Source of the DNA: Dasyornis broadbenti
Taxonomy: Eukaryota; Chordata; Aves; Passeriformes; Dasyornithidae
Direction: 5' to 3'
Length of the DNA: 64,000 bases
Assembly: GCA_013397935.1 (NCBI GenBank)
Contig: VZRN01005010.1
Span: 1,512,830 to 1,576,829, forward strand
This document shows, piece by piece, positions 25,293 through 39,055 of this stretch (position 1 is its first letter; each line of letters opens with the position of its first letter). The translations under genes were made by a program, and so were the position numbers. The notes under the pieces were generated by a model that was not told where the DNA came from, did no database searches, and worked only from the letters and a program-made list of their open reading frames with translations.

Positions 25293-28200
25293 CGAATTAG
25301 TTTTATAACTCTGTAACACACTAAATAAAAAGATACAATATTTTGAACTGCGGCTTAATCTGAAATGAATGATAGCTTTTATTTTTGCTGCTTGGCCACA
25401 GGAACATTCTTAAGACTCAATCAGCCAGAGCATGTACATGTTTTTTCTACTGAATATCACTAATTTACATGCAGAAAAATAGATATGTTATATTTCTTCT
25501 TGAGGTAGCAGTACTTCCAGTTCCAAATTATCTTCCATAATAAAAAAAATCAGATTGTAAAGAGAATAGAACTTCAGATTTTTGTCAAATTTTATACTCC
25601 CAACCAGCTTTTTGCAATGCAAAAACTTCAAATACTGTGAAATAAAGTTTTTAAGTTGACAGGCTAAATCTCAAAGGATCAAATGATAACAAGTAAGGTT
25701 CTGGAGAAGGGCTTTCTGATCCCTGTTGTCACTCCCCCTCACCTGCCTTTTACGTTAAATGAATATGGAATGAACTGAAAATAGAACTTCCAGAGGCAGG
25801 CAGTGAGTCCTGACAGTGCTGACAAGCAGCAGACAGGCATCATTGACATGGTGTGAGCCGCTGTGAATACTCAGAGGAAAGGACCTTGCACATTCTTGGA
25901 CCTTTTGCTGCTGTGCTTAGATAATCTGAAGAGTAATTTTCAAATAACTGAGTTTTAAAAAGGTGTATTGCAGAGCCTTTCTCGGAAGCAGTCAGATTCA
26001 AATTCTCATTGGATTTAATTTGGCCTCGGGTTTTGACTGATTTTGACTTCAGGACTGGAAGTGTCAGCATCATAGTCTTTCTGGGCTCTTAACTACAGTG
26101 TACAAATTTCTACTGTTTCCAGTGTGAATTGAGGATACATGGCAGCTATCAAATATCTCAATAACATGAAATAATATAATACCAGTTTTCCTACAAGACT
26201 ATACTGGTTTTGAGTGGAGACAAGTTGCTACCTCAGGCTTCTGTGTGCTAAATATATGAACCATAACATACAATAGTAAAAAAAAAAGATCTACTGCAAT
26301 ATTCCATACCCCATTGCTAGTTCAAAGTGTCAGTGTGATCAGAATTTTAAGTCAATAAATTTTCATGTTTGCTTATGATTATGGATATTTAAATTCCTGG
26401 TAAAACTTATGAATGACAAAACCATATCTGAGTTGCAAGTTTTGATCCAAACTGAACCTCAGCTCTTTAATGTGATGCTTTCTTTCCATTCAGCTCTGTT
26501 GTAGTGATGTCAATGATACACAGAAAATTTGGAATGTTATTTAAGAATACAATTTCTTTTAAATTATGAATAATGCAAGGGTACATTCTTTAATTTTACA
26601 CCTACTACAGTTTGCTCATCACTTTTATGACAATACGTATCCATTTTTTTACAAATGAAAACGAATTCCACAAAACCTATTAATAGTATTAAGAAATAAT
26701 TCCACTTTGCAACACTTGGATGACGTAACTGAACAGACAAATGTATTTTCTGTCGATAATTAAAATGAAAAGTTCCTCTTGTGCATGTACAATATGATAC
26801 ACGAAAGAGATAACCAAGGTACTATTAATATAAAAGTAACATCAGTAGTGAATATTATTCTGTTTTCCATTTAAAAGACATTTCCAAAACATTACTGAAT
26901 TCTTTCAAGCTTGTTAAAATTGTCTTTCATTAGAAGTTGATATGTCCTTGTATGGCTGGTTTTAAAAAATTCCACAGAAGTTGAATTTACTTTAAGGAAC
27001 AAACTACAGAGCTACATATTTAATATAACTATTGTTTGAAAAGAAAAAAAGGAAACTAAAATAACAAATCCACTACTACTGAGCCTTTAGTTAGAACTGT
27101 GTAAGTCCTGTTCCCACTTGTACCTTTATATTCAATGTCGATGCTGAAATTGTTCTGAGGACATAATCTGAGGACACCATATTGGACCTCAGACTATTTC
27201 CATAAAATAACACATACTTTAAAAGGTAAAAATAGCTAAGCTATTTGCTTCACTTGTTTGTACACGGCAAATGCCTGTACATAAGCAAAGCTTATTTTCT
27301 CTGTGATTTGTCGACTGGAATTTAACACCATATGTGAGGAAACTTCTAAGGAAGCTGTAGTAACTGAGAAATAAGTAGTACATCTGTGTTAACAAACCAA
27401 AGCAGGATAAAAACTTCCATAAAGGAGGAAGAGAATAGTAAAACCAGGAAGTTGTAAACTAACACATTTCTTTCTAACTTGCAGAGCTACCAATATAAGA
27501 TCTAAACCAAATAGGATATCACTAATTTATTTTTTTTTATAGCTAAAACAGCATGTTTGCCAAAAATCTTTATCCAGCATTGACTTAAGTCCTTTCCCAA
27601 GCTCAATCTGCCTCAGTGTAAATTTATATGATGCATCTAACATCTCTTTCCTTGGTACAGCCCTTTTCTGCTCTCTCTTACAAATAATGATGGAATTTCA
27701 GTAGCAAAAAGACATGAAATACTGGGGGAAAATCCTGTTTGGGAAAAACCAAATTTTTCCACAGACCTGCTGCATTCCCCTATCATCTGACTGTTCAATG
27801 GTTCACTACTTACTGACAAAAATCCTGGTTACATTGGCTCTGATTCATGATTATGGGAATGTCAGGGAGACCTAATACAGAAAATGCCTGACAAAGCCTT
27901 CAGAAAATATAAAGGATGCTAAGTCTTACCACAAAAGAAAAAGAATTCAGATACTGTATCCAGTTGCAGAGCACCTGCAGCAACAGGTGAGAGCAGTGTC
28001 TGCTTAGGATGACGTATGTGGATTTTTCTTCTTGGATGATCATATTTACTGCTTCTGTATGTTTTTTTGATCATTATTTAAAAGCATAAAACCTTGTTGT
28101 AATCATGAGATAGCCTTGTGGAGACTAATAACCTGCAACACTGATAAAAGATTCCTGACATGAGGAAGAAATAACACTCAAAATGAAAATCCAGCTAAAT

Positions 28201-28604
28201 GGTATATGGAACAGGCTGGAGACTATAATACTTCTGGTAACATAATTATTTATTAGTACTAGGAAAATTAGTTAATAGTATTAACATGATGTTTTTATAA
28301 TCATTACTTCTAGTAAGAAATGGAACGCTAAAATTCCATGAAGCAAAAAAGATTCCCAAAGACAAAAGCCTGCCTCAGGAAATATTATATTAAAAGAAAG
28401 ATGAACCAAACATCACATTCATAGCAGCATTTTCCTGCAAACAAAATCAGAAAAGAACACTTCCTACTGCACTGTTCAAGGCTGGAAAGAAAAAGAAAAA
28501 GGTAGAAGAGGTGAGTGTATTCTTTGTGCTCCAAGTTTGTTCAATAGAAATGTAACTCAGGGTCATCCTGCCAAAGAAAAACGAAATGTTTTAGTAATTT
28601 CTTG

Positions 28605-28630
28605 AGGTTTTTTGTTTTGTTTTGTTTCTT
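28605..28630. repeat. Short (GTTTT)n tract
   Basis: The plus strand reads a T-rich tract with the pentamer gtttt repeated about three times. It ends close to a tttcttttcacag acceptor-like string. Confidence 0.8.
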
Positions 28631-28657
28631 TTCACAGGGGGCTGCCAATAAAACATC

Positions 28658-28712
28658 ATATATATGTATGTGTGTGTAGTGTGTGTGTGTGTGTGTGTGC
28701 GTGTATATACAC
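28658..28712. repeat. TG/TA microsatellite
   Basis: The tract begins with atata, becomes tgtatgtgtgtgtag, then an uninterrupted run of about ten GT units (28679-28698), then gcgtgtatatacac. It is a Z-DNA-prone alternating purine-pyrimidine tract and is likely polymorphic. Reading frames through it (Val-Cys repeats) are not genes. Confidence 0.95.
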
Positions 28713-30861
28713 AGGTTTTACAGGCATCTGGGAAGGTAAAGAAGGCAGAGCTCTGTTGTGCCCAGTTCTGTGCCTTCAGACGATGCTTTGCGAGATGAAG
28801 GTCATCCCATTGTGGCCAGATATTCTTGTACAGCAAAAGACAAAGCTTTATCACACAGCAAATTTGATGAAACATCACTTGTTGCCAACACTATAGAAAT
28901 TATTCTAACCCTCCCAAAGATTCCTCTTTCCCAGATTCAGTACAGCCAAGGAAATGCAAAAATATCAGCCCTGTGTTGCAAATTCCAGAATGCAGACACT
29001 TGGGATGTGCTGTTATGGTTTTCACAGGTAATTATCTAAGTACCAACACCACAATATTAAGACTGTTATTTTCTTGTGCTGGAAATGGTGTGCTAGTGCT
29101 GTGGAAAAGTTGATTCCACCTGGCAGTTTGTTTTAATGCATCTGTTAATATGCAGAAAATGAGCTGTTAGAACAGCTGCAAAAGGTTAATCAATGAAACC
29201 CTTATACTTGAAGGCATGCAATATAATGTTCCACTATTCTGAATCTGTAAAAAGAAAGCAAAGTTACTTTTGTATTTTAAAATAATGAATCCTTCAAATT
29301 CATTGTATGTTCATACATTTCTTGGAAAAAGCATAGGGGAAATCATTCCTCTAAATATGTTTTTCTTTAGTAAGTAAACACTCTGCAAAGAATATATATG
29401 TAGAATTTTCAGGTTTTCTCCTCACTGAAACATTGTGTGTGTTAATGCTTAAATAAACTATGTATTTTATAGTGGCTGGCTCACAGTAAGAGAATTGAGA
29501 TTTTTTTTTTTCTTCCTATCAAATATATAAACTTAATGAGCAAGCTTTTTAAAGACAATATCATCTGCCATTCAGCTTACAGAAACCAAAGTACTTTGGT
29601 TGCTCTGTTTCACCTCAGTGCTCATGTGATGCTGCTTCAGCAACATTTGGAAATGAAAACAAACAATGTGCAAAAATGCCTGAAGGGACTCACCATCTTT
29701 TACAAGAACAGAGTAAAGGCAGAGCTAGCAACATACAACTAGAAAATTTTTTTCTCCTCGTCAATTTTCGCAGCAAAGAGTATCCACTCCCATCAAAAAA
29801 ACAGACAATATAAACTATGCCTGATGCCATTTCAAGAATGTACTTTGATAGAAATTGTTTTTATTTCTGTCAATGTCAGTAGAAAATGCCAAAGTGCCAA
29901 AATACACATCACAGTTGTTCATGACTGTGCTAACAAAAAAAACCCAGTAAGGGCCAAGCTGACTTACAAGAGCTGCATTGCTTGTGTAAAAAAAATGGAA
30001 TTAATCCTTTCAGCTAGATGCCACTCTGTGTCATTGATGCAAACCTGGAGGTCAGCAGAAGCACTATGAATTTACAATGGCATGACTGAAAACAGAATCT
30101 TTCCTCTAGCACTTAAGTTTTATGCAGCATAAAATATGTATGAATGCTTGACAACTTTTCCTTTCATTATATACAAAAGTGACTCTCTCTTCTCCCTAAA
30201 ATAACACTGTCAAACCAAGAGGGACTGCCAGAAACCTGTCACAGATAATAATCTATTTTCCAGGTTCCTGAATAGCAATGAAAAAAAGATATTGAGTGTC
30301 AGTTCCCAGCACAGAAATTAAAGTTCCATCCCTGTAATTAGGTCGTATTTACCCCCGAAAAAGAATTGTATTTAATATTACAATGAATTTTAATTATATG
30401 CTAGTAAGTAATAGGCTAGAGATGTTGTGGGATACCTACTTGAGGATTAGTGATAAATAAGATTAAAAACTAAAAATTTCAAAACCTCAAATTACTTGCA
30501 AGAACACTTTCCCTAGAAAGACTATTCCTGGTTTTACTCAAAGTGAAAATGTTGCAAATGCTGACTTTAAAAGTAAAGAAAATTCTCCTTTTTTCCCCTT
30601 GCATTTGGAGAAGATGAAAAGGTGAAAAGGACACTGGCAGTTTTAATTTACATAGTTGATAGCTTCATATCACAGTGCTGTGCACACTGTTTGAAGATTC
30701 TGTGCCCTTTTTCTGAAACACTATTGCATAGTACATGTTCAAGACCTTTGACCTCCCAATCTGTCCCTAAATATTTTTCTAAGTATACAAAACTGAATGT
30801 CCTATGTTCTAACTGGAGACAGAGTCTCCAGTATTTTTTCTTCTCCCCTCTCCTCTTTTTT

Positions 30862-30901
30862 TTTTTTTGAACCATAACAATTGGTTTTTTTGAACCATAA
30901 C
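30862..30901. repeat. 23-bp offset tandem duplication next to a T run
   Basis: The string ttttttgaaccataac occurs twice, offset by 23 bp. The first copy is preceded by a run of T. Confidence 0.9.
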
Positions 30902-31000
30902 CAGCAAGGTTTTATGCCCACCAAAGATTTTTCTAAAACAACAAACAGAGTAAATGAGATGGTGGCAGACCATCATTCCAAATCTGAGAACTTTGTTTCT

Positions 31001-31029
31001 ACATCTGTAAGCCCTTACATCTGTAAGCC
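31001..31029. repeat. 16-bp offset direct repeat
   Basis: The string acatctgtaagcc occurs at 31001-31013 and again at 31017-31029. Confidence 0.95.
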
Positions 31030-31483
31030 ACCTCCTATTCTTCACCCTCCCTGCTGTAGTTTCTTGCTTCTGAAACAATGCACGATGTGTCTCTACCATC
31101 TTTGTAACGAGGCCCAAGGAATGATCCATTTCTGTCCCCACTACACCACACGTGGAGGTGTCTTTGCATCAACACCATTGCTCTGGGGCTTCACCTTGCT
31201 GATCCAGATGCCCACACCGTGTAAGCCACGTGCAACATTGATAGCCTCCTGCCTGTCATAGCATTAGCATTACATGGCCATAGCTACAGCAGACTTAACA
31301 CAACAGCTTGGCTCTCCCCTGACCCTGCACATCTTTCTTTGGGTCGCAGACACTTTGGGAATGCTACGATTTTAAAAATGGGCATCTCTTTGTAAAGTGG
31401 TGAATAAGAAAAGGGTTACCTCATACCCTGTGATTTTTGCACTTTTTAAGCAATGACACCCAGAACGTGCTATGTGTACAGAA

Positions 31484-31503
31484 GGGAGGGGGATGGGGAG
31501 GGG
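31484..31503 (+). other. G-quadruplex motif
   Basis: The plus strand reads GGGAGGGGGATGGGGAGGGG. It has four G runs of 3, 5, 4 and 4 with one- or two-base loops, which fits the standard intramolecular quadruplex pattern. It lies on the strand opposite to the CNTNAP2 transcript, so it would form in DNA rather than in the pre-mRNA. Confidence 0.85.
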
Positions 31504-34500
31504 TAGAAGGAAGGCGCATAAGAATCTGTAAGAGGACAAACTCCTGCAAAGATGTGTAGGAGGACAAGCCAGGCTGACGGAGTAAAAAGCTGTTTTGTCC
31601 ATACTATCTATTATAATGGATGCCAGAACAGTGTAACTGCTGAACTGTTCCTGGATCTCAGTGCTGATCGTAGCGAAACTATTGATCCTGATGAAAGATG
31701 ATATCCTACAAGTGATGCAGCCTGTGTCCAAAGGAGGCAGTTGCAGCAATAGGAGCTTGAGATGAAACAAAGAGCACCCTGGGTCTCCTGAATCCATTCA
31801 AATGGTTTTACTTTTTTACCAAATAATGATCTGTGAACTTCCTGCACATGGTAGTTGGCAAATTAGCTGAGTAAACTGACTGACTGACACGTGGCTATAT
31901 GCACAATGGTATATATACATATGTACAGAGACTGTAATTTATACTATTGATTAAAGATGGACTGCATTCTTTTTACCTTCTGCTACCCCACTTATTCATA
32001 GCCATTTACAGAATATCACAACTGCCAAACTAAATAGGCAGTAGCAGTATATCTGTAAGTTATTATAAATGATTAACCATATGCTGGGTTACCACAAGAT
32101 GTGCTTAATCAACTACTGCCCTCTCAAATAGAAGCAAAATAAAAAACAGACTTCAAATAGATTTCGTACTTTTTCTCATTAGTTTGCAGAAAAATTAAAT
32201 CTGCTACAAGATGAACTAAAGACTGAACACAGCACGAAGTCCAATCATATTTCTCAAGTAATACTAACACTGACAGAAAAGTTTACAGGAACCACCACAC
32301 CCTGTCATTACCAGCAATCCATGTTTTTCCAAAATTAAGAAGTTTAAGTGGTGCTGGAAGGTATTTGTGCCATTGTTGAAAGACCTGGCTGACATTAGTG
32401 TGTGGTTGCCATCATGTTGCCATCTATGACAAGTCTTGTTCAGCATAGGTGTGGGAGTCCTGGAAATGGACTTTCTCCAAGAACCACCTTTGTGGAAGAA
32501 GAGGCAGAAATGGCAAACTAACATACTGGGGGAAAGAATACAATATTTTGGATATGCAGTCTTTCTGATACTAGAGAACAATCCTTTCATTTCCATTTAC
32601 ATTATATGAATACTTAGTGGCATCCTGGGAATGCTGTTGGGTTGTGCATAAACACAACAAACATAACTACAGCTCCAGCCTCTATTGTATCTTTTTGTTT
32701 ATTTCTTTATTATAATTGAAAGGGAAAGTAATAATGGAAAAAAAACCCCACATATTCACTTCAGTCAGTACATGTAACTCCTGGAAGACTTTACAATTCA
32801 AACTGAAGTATATTTTGCAATCTCCATTCCAACATCACCATCTTTCTGATCCAAGAGGTAATGCTGATTTTAAATAAGCATCCTTGACTTGCTAAACCAT
32901 TATTTAGACAAGTCTCTTCATGCAGTTTTATATTCAATAAAAATATGCAGAGAATCCACTGAAGTAAAAATCTGTGTTCTTAAGGTAACTGCAAAATATT
33001 GGGCACCTCTGTAGCATTCAGAGCTAAGGGGTTTATCTTTTAATCATCAAGGTCAAAACCAAAATTTTCACAGACTTTACCAGGACCAGACTAGAAATTA
33101 CTGATGTGGGTGTTGTAAGAAAAGACAACATAGAAAGAAACAAAAATTGATTCCACTTCCTATCAAACTTACTGAATTAAAAAAGTTTTAGAAGGGTATG
33201 TTTGCAACTAGTTCTGTCCAGATCTACTCATATAAGTTACATTCCTTCCAGCAGCAAGTTAGGATTATCATTTAACCACTGGCTATTTCAGGGATTTTAT
33301 TCTGAAGGAAATTTAGTACAACACAGTGAGTGTTCAAATAGTAGTTGCAAAAAGCCTTATCTCATGTTTCATGTTAAAATAAAAAGTGATCAGCAAAGGT
33401 GCTTTCTGACTCTGTTCAACAGCCCAGAGGAAATGAGACCAAAACAAGTAAACTGAACTTCAGCCTCCTGTATAAATTTAGAAAGCCTATCAAGGACAAC
33501 ACCCTGGTTTATTGATTCTTGGGTTCCTCCATCCTTGCAAAGTGTCAGTGAAACCAATAAAGAGTTCCATTGTTCTCAGGGAAATATCTGAAAAAGGTAC
33601 CATCTATGCTTTAGAATGCATAGCTTGTGCTTTTTAGGCAACTCTCCAGTGAAAATCAGTGACTGATGAATCACAATTCACAAAACCTGATGAACTAAAC
33701 TCATCAGTTTTCGCAGACAAAGAAAGTCTGCAATTAAGAACTCTATTTCTTAATCTGATTGGTTTGAGTCTACTGTATCGAGATGCTAAACCAGACTACA
33801 GGAAAAACTTGTAGTAAAATTAATTATAACTACCACAGGTATTTCTGTGTCTCAGAATTCTGTGAAATTCGAACCCACAGATGCCTATTCATATAGCTGC
33901 ATTCACTGCTTAAAGTCAGTAGCCAAAAATAAACATACAGAGAGAAACAGAGGGACAAACCTGGCTATCTGTGTAGAATCTAAGTTTCTAATATTCAGAC
34001 TTGTCTGATGCTAAGCCATCATTCTGTCTTTCATGTACAGAATTTCTCTCTCTCATCTCTATCATGCTGACAAGTGTCTCAGGGATATCTGCCTCCACTT
34101 ACTAACTTTCAGTGTATTACCTACTAGCAGTAATATGAGAAAGACCTGGTGGGAAATGTTACCTTCCCACCAGAAGTGCACTTGTGCTCTGTGTATACAC
34201 ATTCCCTATTTAAGCCTTCATTTAACCACCGAGGCAAAAATACTTCTTGTTTCCCACATAAAGTGCCCCTGGGAATTGTCACTGGAAGAGTACCACTTTA
34301 GATCTGTCAGAGAGAGACATTTTATTACCTGAAGGATGCTATCTTAACCCAAGGTCTAAAATATAAATGAACTGCAATTCACATAACTTGAGATCTAGCA
34401 GAAAGACAGAAGGGTGGAAAGCTTCCCAGGGATTCCACAGGGAGAAGTCTGATTTATTTAATACAGATAAATATGACAAAAAGATATTCATATCCCAAGT

Positions 34501-37500
34501 TTTAATAAGTTTATGCTTGACAGGTGGAACTGAACTGCAGTCTTGAGCAGCCTCTAATACAAGATGTTAACTAATAGAGTTGGAAGAGGAAAAACGAAGC
34601 TTCAAGCAGATGAATTCAAGTTAAAGGCGGGAGATTTTGGACATAGGAAAATTTCTCTGTTAAGGTATTATGGGCTGAAGGAGATTATGTCCTTTTTCAA
34701 TGGCTTATCATCTGTACTGTAGGGTAAAAATCTAAGGGATCTTCATAGACCCTCTAGTATTTAAGTAGAGCAGAGAATGCTTAGATATGAAAGGTCAAAG
34801 CTGCCTATGAAAAGATGAGTGAGAAAATAAACTGAGGATAAATCAAGAGATTATTTTAGAATCTACCTTCATGAAAACCCAGCTTTTTCTCAAGAGGCAG
34901 AGATGTTCTATTATATACTGAAACAGGGATTTGAGGTTTGCTTTAAAAACTCATTGTAAAGCCATTAGATGATTCCTCAGGAGTGTTGTTTTGAACGTTA
35001 CTATTGTTTGAGCAAAGTAATACTCTCTGTGTTTTTTAATGAGTTACCCATTGTTCCCCATGTTGAAAGCTTCAGAAAAGTTTGGTTTCATCAGGAAGGA
35101 ATTTGGATTAAGTTTCCAAAGTAGGTAGATAAAACTAAGTGGGAGTAAAGGAGGCAATTGGGACACAGGCTGTGGTTTAACCCTGCACTGAACTGTATTT
35201 GCATATGGCTTTGGGAAAAGTTTTATTAAAAGTTTTTACAGCCCAGAGAGATTTGGGAGAATGACATTTTCCAGTTGTTGATGTTTCTGTGCTCAAGAAA
35301 GAAGATATTATCTTGTTAAAGCTTATGAATAAATACAGCTTCATCAACAACTTATTCTAGTTGCAAGGTAACAAATATTGAGTAGGTTCTTGGTATGTAT
35401 TCAAACCAAATTACTTTAAAACAGCAGCAGAATATCAGAACCCTTTAATATGCAAAACTATATTGGAAATCTGCTTTCAAATAGTTCTAAGAGTGAGACC
35501 ACATCTTTCTTCCATCTTGTCAGCCTAGCATTGCTTCCATCAGTCCCTTGGGTAAATCCAACAATTTCTAGAAAGTTTGCCTGAATCTCATAATGACAAA
35601 ACCAGAATTTAGTCCAAAACTATATGGAGCAGTAAAGATAAATCTCTTGACTGTTATCTGAGATTCTCTCCTATTATTAATCCCTACGCTGGGACATACA
35701 CAATTGTGAAGATATTAATCAAAGTTTACTTTTCAGAGAAAAAGTCAATAGGATGTTTAACTCTTGATTTATACACAAGCTTTAAGTATTTCACCTGTGT
35801 AATTCTGCACAGTCAGTAGCTTATTTCTTCTAATTAAATCTTTATTTCAGCTCTCAGTGGGCCTGATTTTCCTCTTACTAACAGCAAGTTTATTAATATA
35901 ACTCTCATCAATCAAATGGTGGTAGCATCTTAATGAGATTAATGTAAGAAAAAGAAAAATCAAAGCCATTGACTTTGTGAACAGTTTTGCCAGTCTGTTC
36001 ACAGCTAAACAGTGCTTACTGGATGCTTAACAGAATGCTGGGCAGGGATTTTTCACTGTTTAGAGACCTGCTTTTTTTTCAACTGTTTTGAAGGTACAAT
36101 TGGCAAGATCATGAAAAAAAGAATATAATTTGCTCAGGAAGCAAAATCAGGGAGTAAGTCTAACTACAGGGACTAATCACTTTTGTCCTTTTCATATGCA
36201 ATACAAACTGAAAGTTCACATGCATATTAAAGTAAAATATTCCGTTACACTCGGCATTTTGTTATGGGCATCAGAGTGTACACCTTATTAACACAGTAAA
36301 CCATTTATTATTGTTTTTTACCAGCTTTCCATTGCCTCTATCATTTACCACTCTAAAGCCCAGGACAGGTCATGGACTAGTCATTTGGTCACTGTTAAAC
36401 AACTTGCAGCCAGATCAATTAGAATCTGAAATTCTGGTTTGCCAGGTCAACACAAAAGTCAGTTCCATTTTTACTTGTAACACAGAAATCATACATACTA
36501 TATACTACAATATATGTAACTATCCCTGATTCTTTTCAGCCCATATAAAATAAATATAAAATGTCCATAATATGGATAGGTTTAATTATCAGATATATAG
36601 AGTTGAGGTTGTGGTTTGAAAGTGACTGAAGGCATGACAGGAGCAGCAAGGTAAACAGTAGTTAACATAACAAAAGAAGAAAATAAAATGTATTTTGCCA
36701 AAACAGGAAGTGATCTAGAGAAAAGTTTCTAGAAACTGCTGATGTTAATATCAACTACCTGTGTTTTTTTAAAAGTAGCAACAACAGAATGACAGAGGTA
36801 ACTCAGACACAACAGACAGTAGGAAAGTCACATGCTAATTTTGAACTCCAAACAATGAGTGAAGAAGCTTCAGATACACAAGACCATTTTAAAAGTTACA
36901 ACAATATTATTTTTCTCTTTTACATATTCCAAGAAAGTAGTGGCATGAATTATCCTGCCAGAAAATATGAAGAAGATTGATCAAGAGACTGAGAGAATTT
37001 AATGAAGTATGGAAAATAGTGAGATCTCCAGCAGGTAGGACATGCAGTTAAACAAATGAAGGAACAACTAAGTGACTATTTGAAGACCAAAGGATAACAT
37101 GAAATAAGATGTAAGAACTCTAGCTGGGATCTGCTAACACCATGAAAAAATGATCCCTGACAAAAACTGAACAGACAGCAGGAAAGGATCTCTGTGAGAC
37201 AAAGAAAGCTGCTAAGAACAGACTACCTGATGGAAGTTCTCAGTTTCTTTGATTTTAAATGCAAAGCAATATCTGCTTCATTATTCCAATGAATCACCTA
37301 CTATTTTCCAAATGTCTTCCCACAGCATGCTATGTAACCTCTCATGATCACCGTATTTACACAGATGTTAAATGTTTTGCATTCATGCTTTCTATTTGAT
37401 CGCTTTAGAGTATTGTATCCCTTCATTCACTGCACTTCTATGCACTATTATTTCATTTTTACTTTTGCAAAGTGTCATCAAAATATATAAAATTGCAGCT

Positions 37501-39055
37501 GCCTTTCTCTCCTTAAACAAAGTGCTCAAATGAATTAAGTATGAAAGTTCTGTCCAGTCCACAAGAAAATATTTTTCTCCTACTGTATGATCCCTCCCAG
37601 TCATTGAGAAGCATTTCATAAAGTAGTAGTTAAGGTTAGCAGTCCCCAGCTACCAGTGAGAAAAGTGGGAATTCAGATACATTTCAAAAATTGGGAGGCT
37701 ATGCTCTCCTGTTTATCTGAACTCTGTGCATGCCAAATTAGAGCTCCCTGAGTCAGTACATGCAACTTTAAGGTATTCAAAGAAAATGACGACAAATAAA
37801 ACCCGACAAACCAGAACTGTTCCATATCAGTATCTTTGCTGCAGAGATGTGAAGGAACAAAACTCTGCTGCCTGCACATCAGCTTGCAGCTCTCTCATTT
37901 AAGTCCTACCAGTCAGTACAACTACTGCTTCTATAACCAGCATTACACTATGCCCCAGAATGAAGTACTGATGTCCCCACGTTAAGTGAAAAACCGGCAT
38001 TAAAAGCTGTTCATGTAAGCAAATTTGTAAATTATGAGAAGCACGTGGACTAAAGACTTTAACTTCCTCCTGAAAAAATGTGATATTACAGTGAAAAATA
38101 CAGCAAAAATAGGAAACCCAAAACAGACATGCATCCAGGATGTGCTTTTAGTTAGTCTAATATTATGTGACAGGCTGCGTTCCTCCCAGTAGAGAGGAGT
38201 CTATCCATACCCTGTAGAATTATTTACAACCTACACATGCAGTTACATAGAAGGCTGCACACTTGACTACGTGAAATTCTCCTTTGTCAGCTGTTAAAAA
38301 TAGCCAGTGAAAAAATTGCGCACCTTTTATCTATAGGACCACAATGACTGGAAATCTTTGTGCAAAGACCATTTTGACTTCTAGAAAACCCAGCAGGTTT
38401 ATGTCATGACATCTGTTAATTCCCTGCAGAAGAAGGGAAAGTTTGCTATGATATTTACTGTACCACAGCAGCATTCCTTCTGCAGCCTTACCTGGCAGAT
38501 GCCATGTTTTGCTTTCTTTTGTTCACACACACACCATTAATTTCACAGGCACTGAAATGCCTGTTGCAACAAAATTAACAGTGAAGTATTGAAATAAATC
38601 TAAGTTTTTCTAGGATAGCAATGCATTAAAAAGTCCAGACAAATAATTATGGTACAAATGGATTTTTTTTTTTTAATGAGTTTCCTAATTATTGTGAAGT
38701 ATTAGGAGCAGCCTAACTATTAGACTACTGCTAGAAAGCGAGTTTTGAAATCAAATATTTTTTCAGAAAAAGCTGCAAGATAGAAGGAAGGAATTAAAAA
38801 GAGGAAATGCTGCCTCATAAATAAGGGGTGATTTTTTGACAGAATAAGATTATTAATATCTTTTATTTTTTTTAATCTGACAACTGTTTCAACATTCTTG
38901 TACCTCTTACTCAATGAAAAAGTAAAGAATTTAATATAATTGCAATAGAAATTTTAAATTTTGTAAAAAGTTGTTTCAATCTTTAGGTGCACAAAAATTT
39001 TAAACAACACCAACCAAAATGATACCAAATTTTAAAAAATCCAAAACACATTTAC

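Larger units (their letters stand above)
1..39055 (-). other. CNTNAP2: CNTNAP2 intron 8 (partial, at least 39 kb)
   Basis: This intron starts with the gtaaat donor after exon 8 and runs past the left edge. The next exon should continue laminin-G domain 2 with a sequence like Gly-Gln-Trp-His. I searched the minus strand by eye for the corresponding bases and found none, so the next exon probably lies outside the window. A divergent or gap-hidden exon cannot be excluded. Main contents are a CR1 fragment, a TG microsatellite, a G-quadruplex motif, homopolymers and short duplications. The stretches between named features hold only AT-rich unique sequence that I cannot assign. Confidence 0.85.

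Noticed and set aside
28800..28830. The reading HPIVARYS resembles a short stretch in the discoidin domain of CNTNAP proteins (HPIIARYVR)
   Set aside because: It is on the opposite strand, the similarity covers about six residues and stops at once, and the discoidin exons should lie at higher coordinates.
31110..31160. Possible similarity of the minus-strand reading to actin around a Gly-Gln-Lys motif
   Set aside because: The match does not extend beyond a few residues and breaks with a stop codon.
31372..31797. 141-codon minus-strand frame
   Set aside because: No recognisable family. It crosses the complement of the G-rich tract, which gives a Leu/Pro-rich stretch; probably chance.
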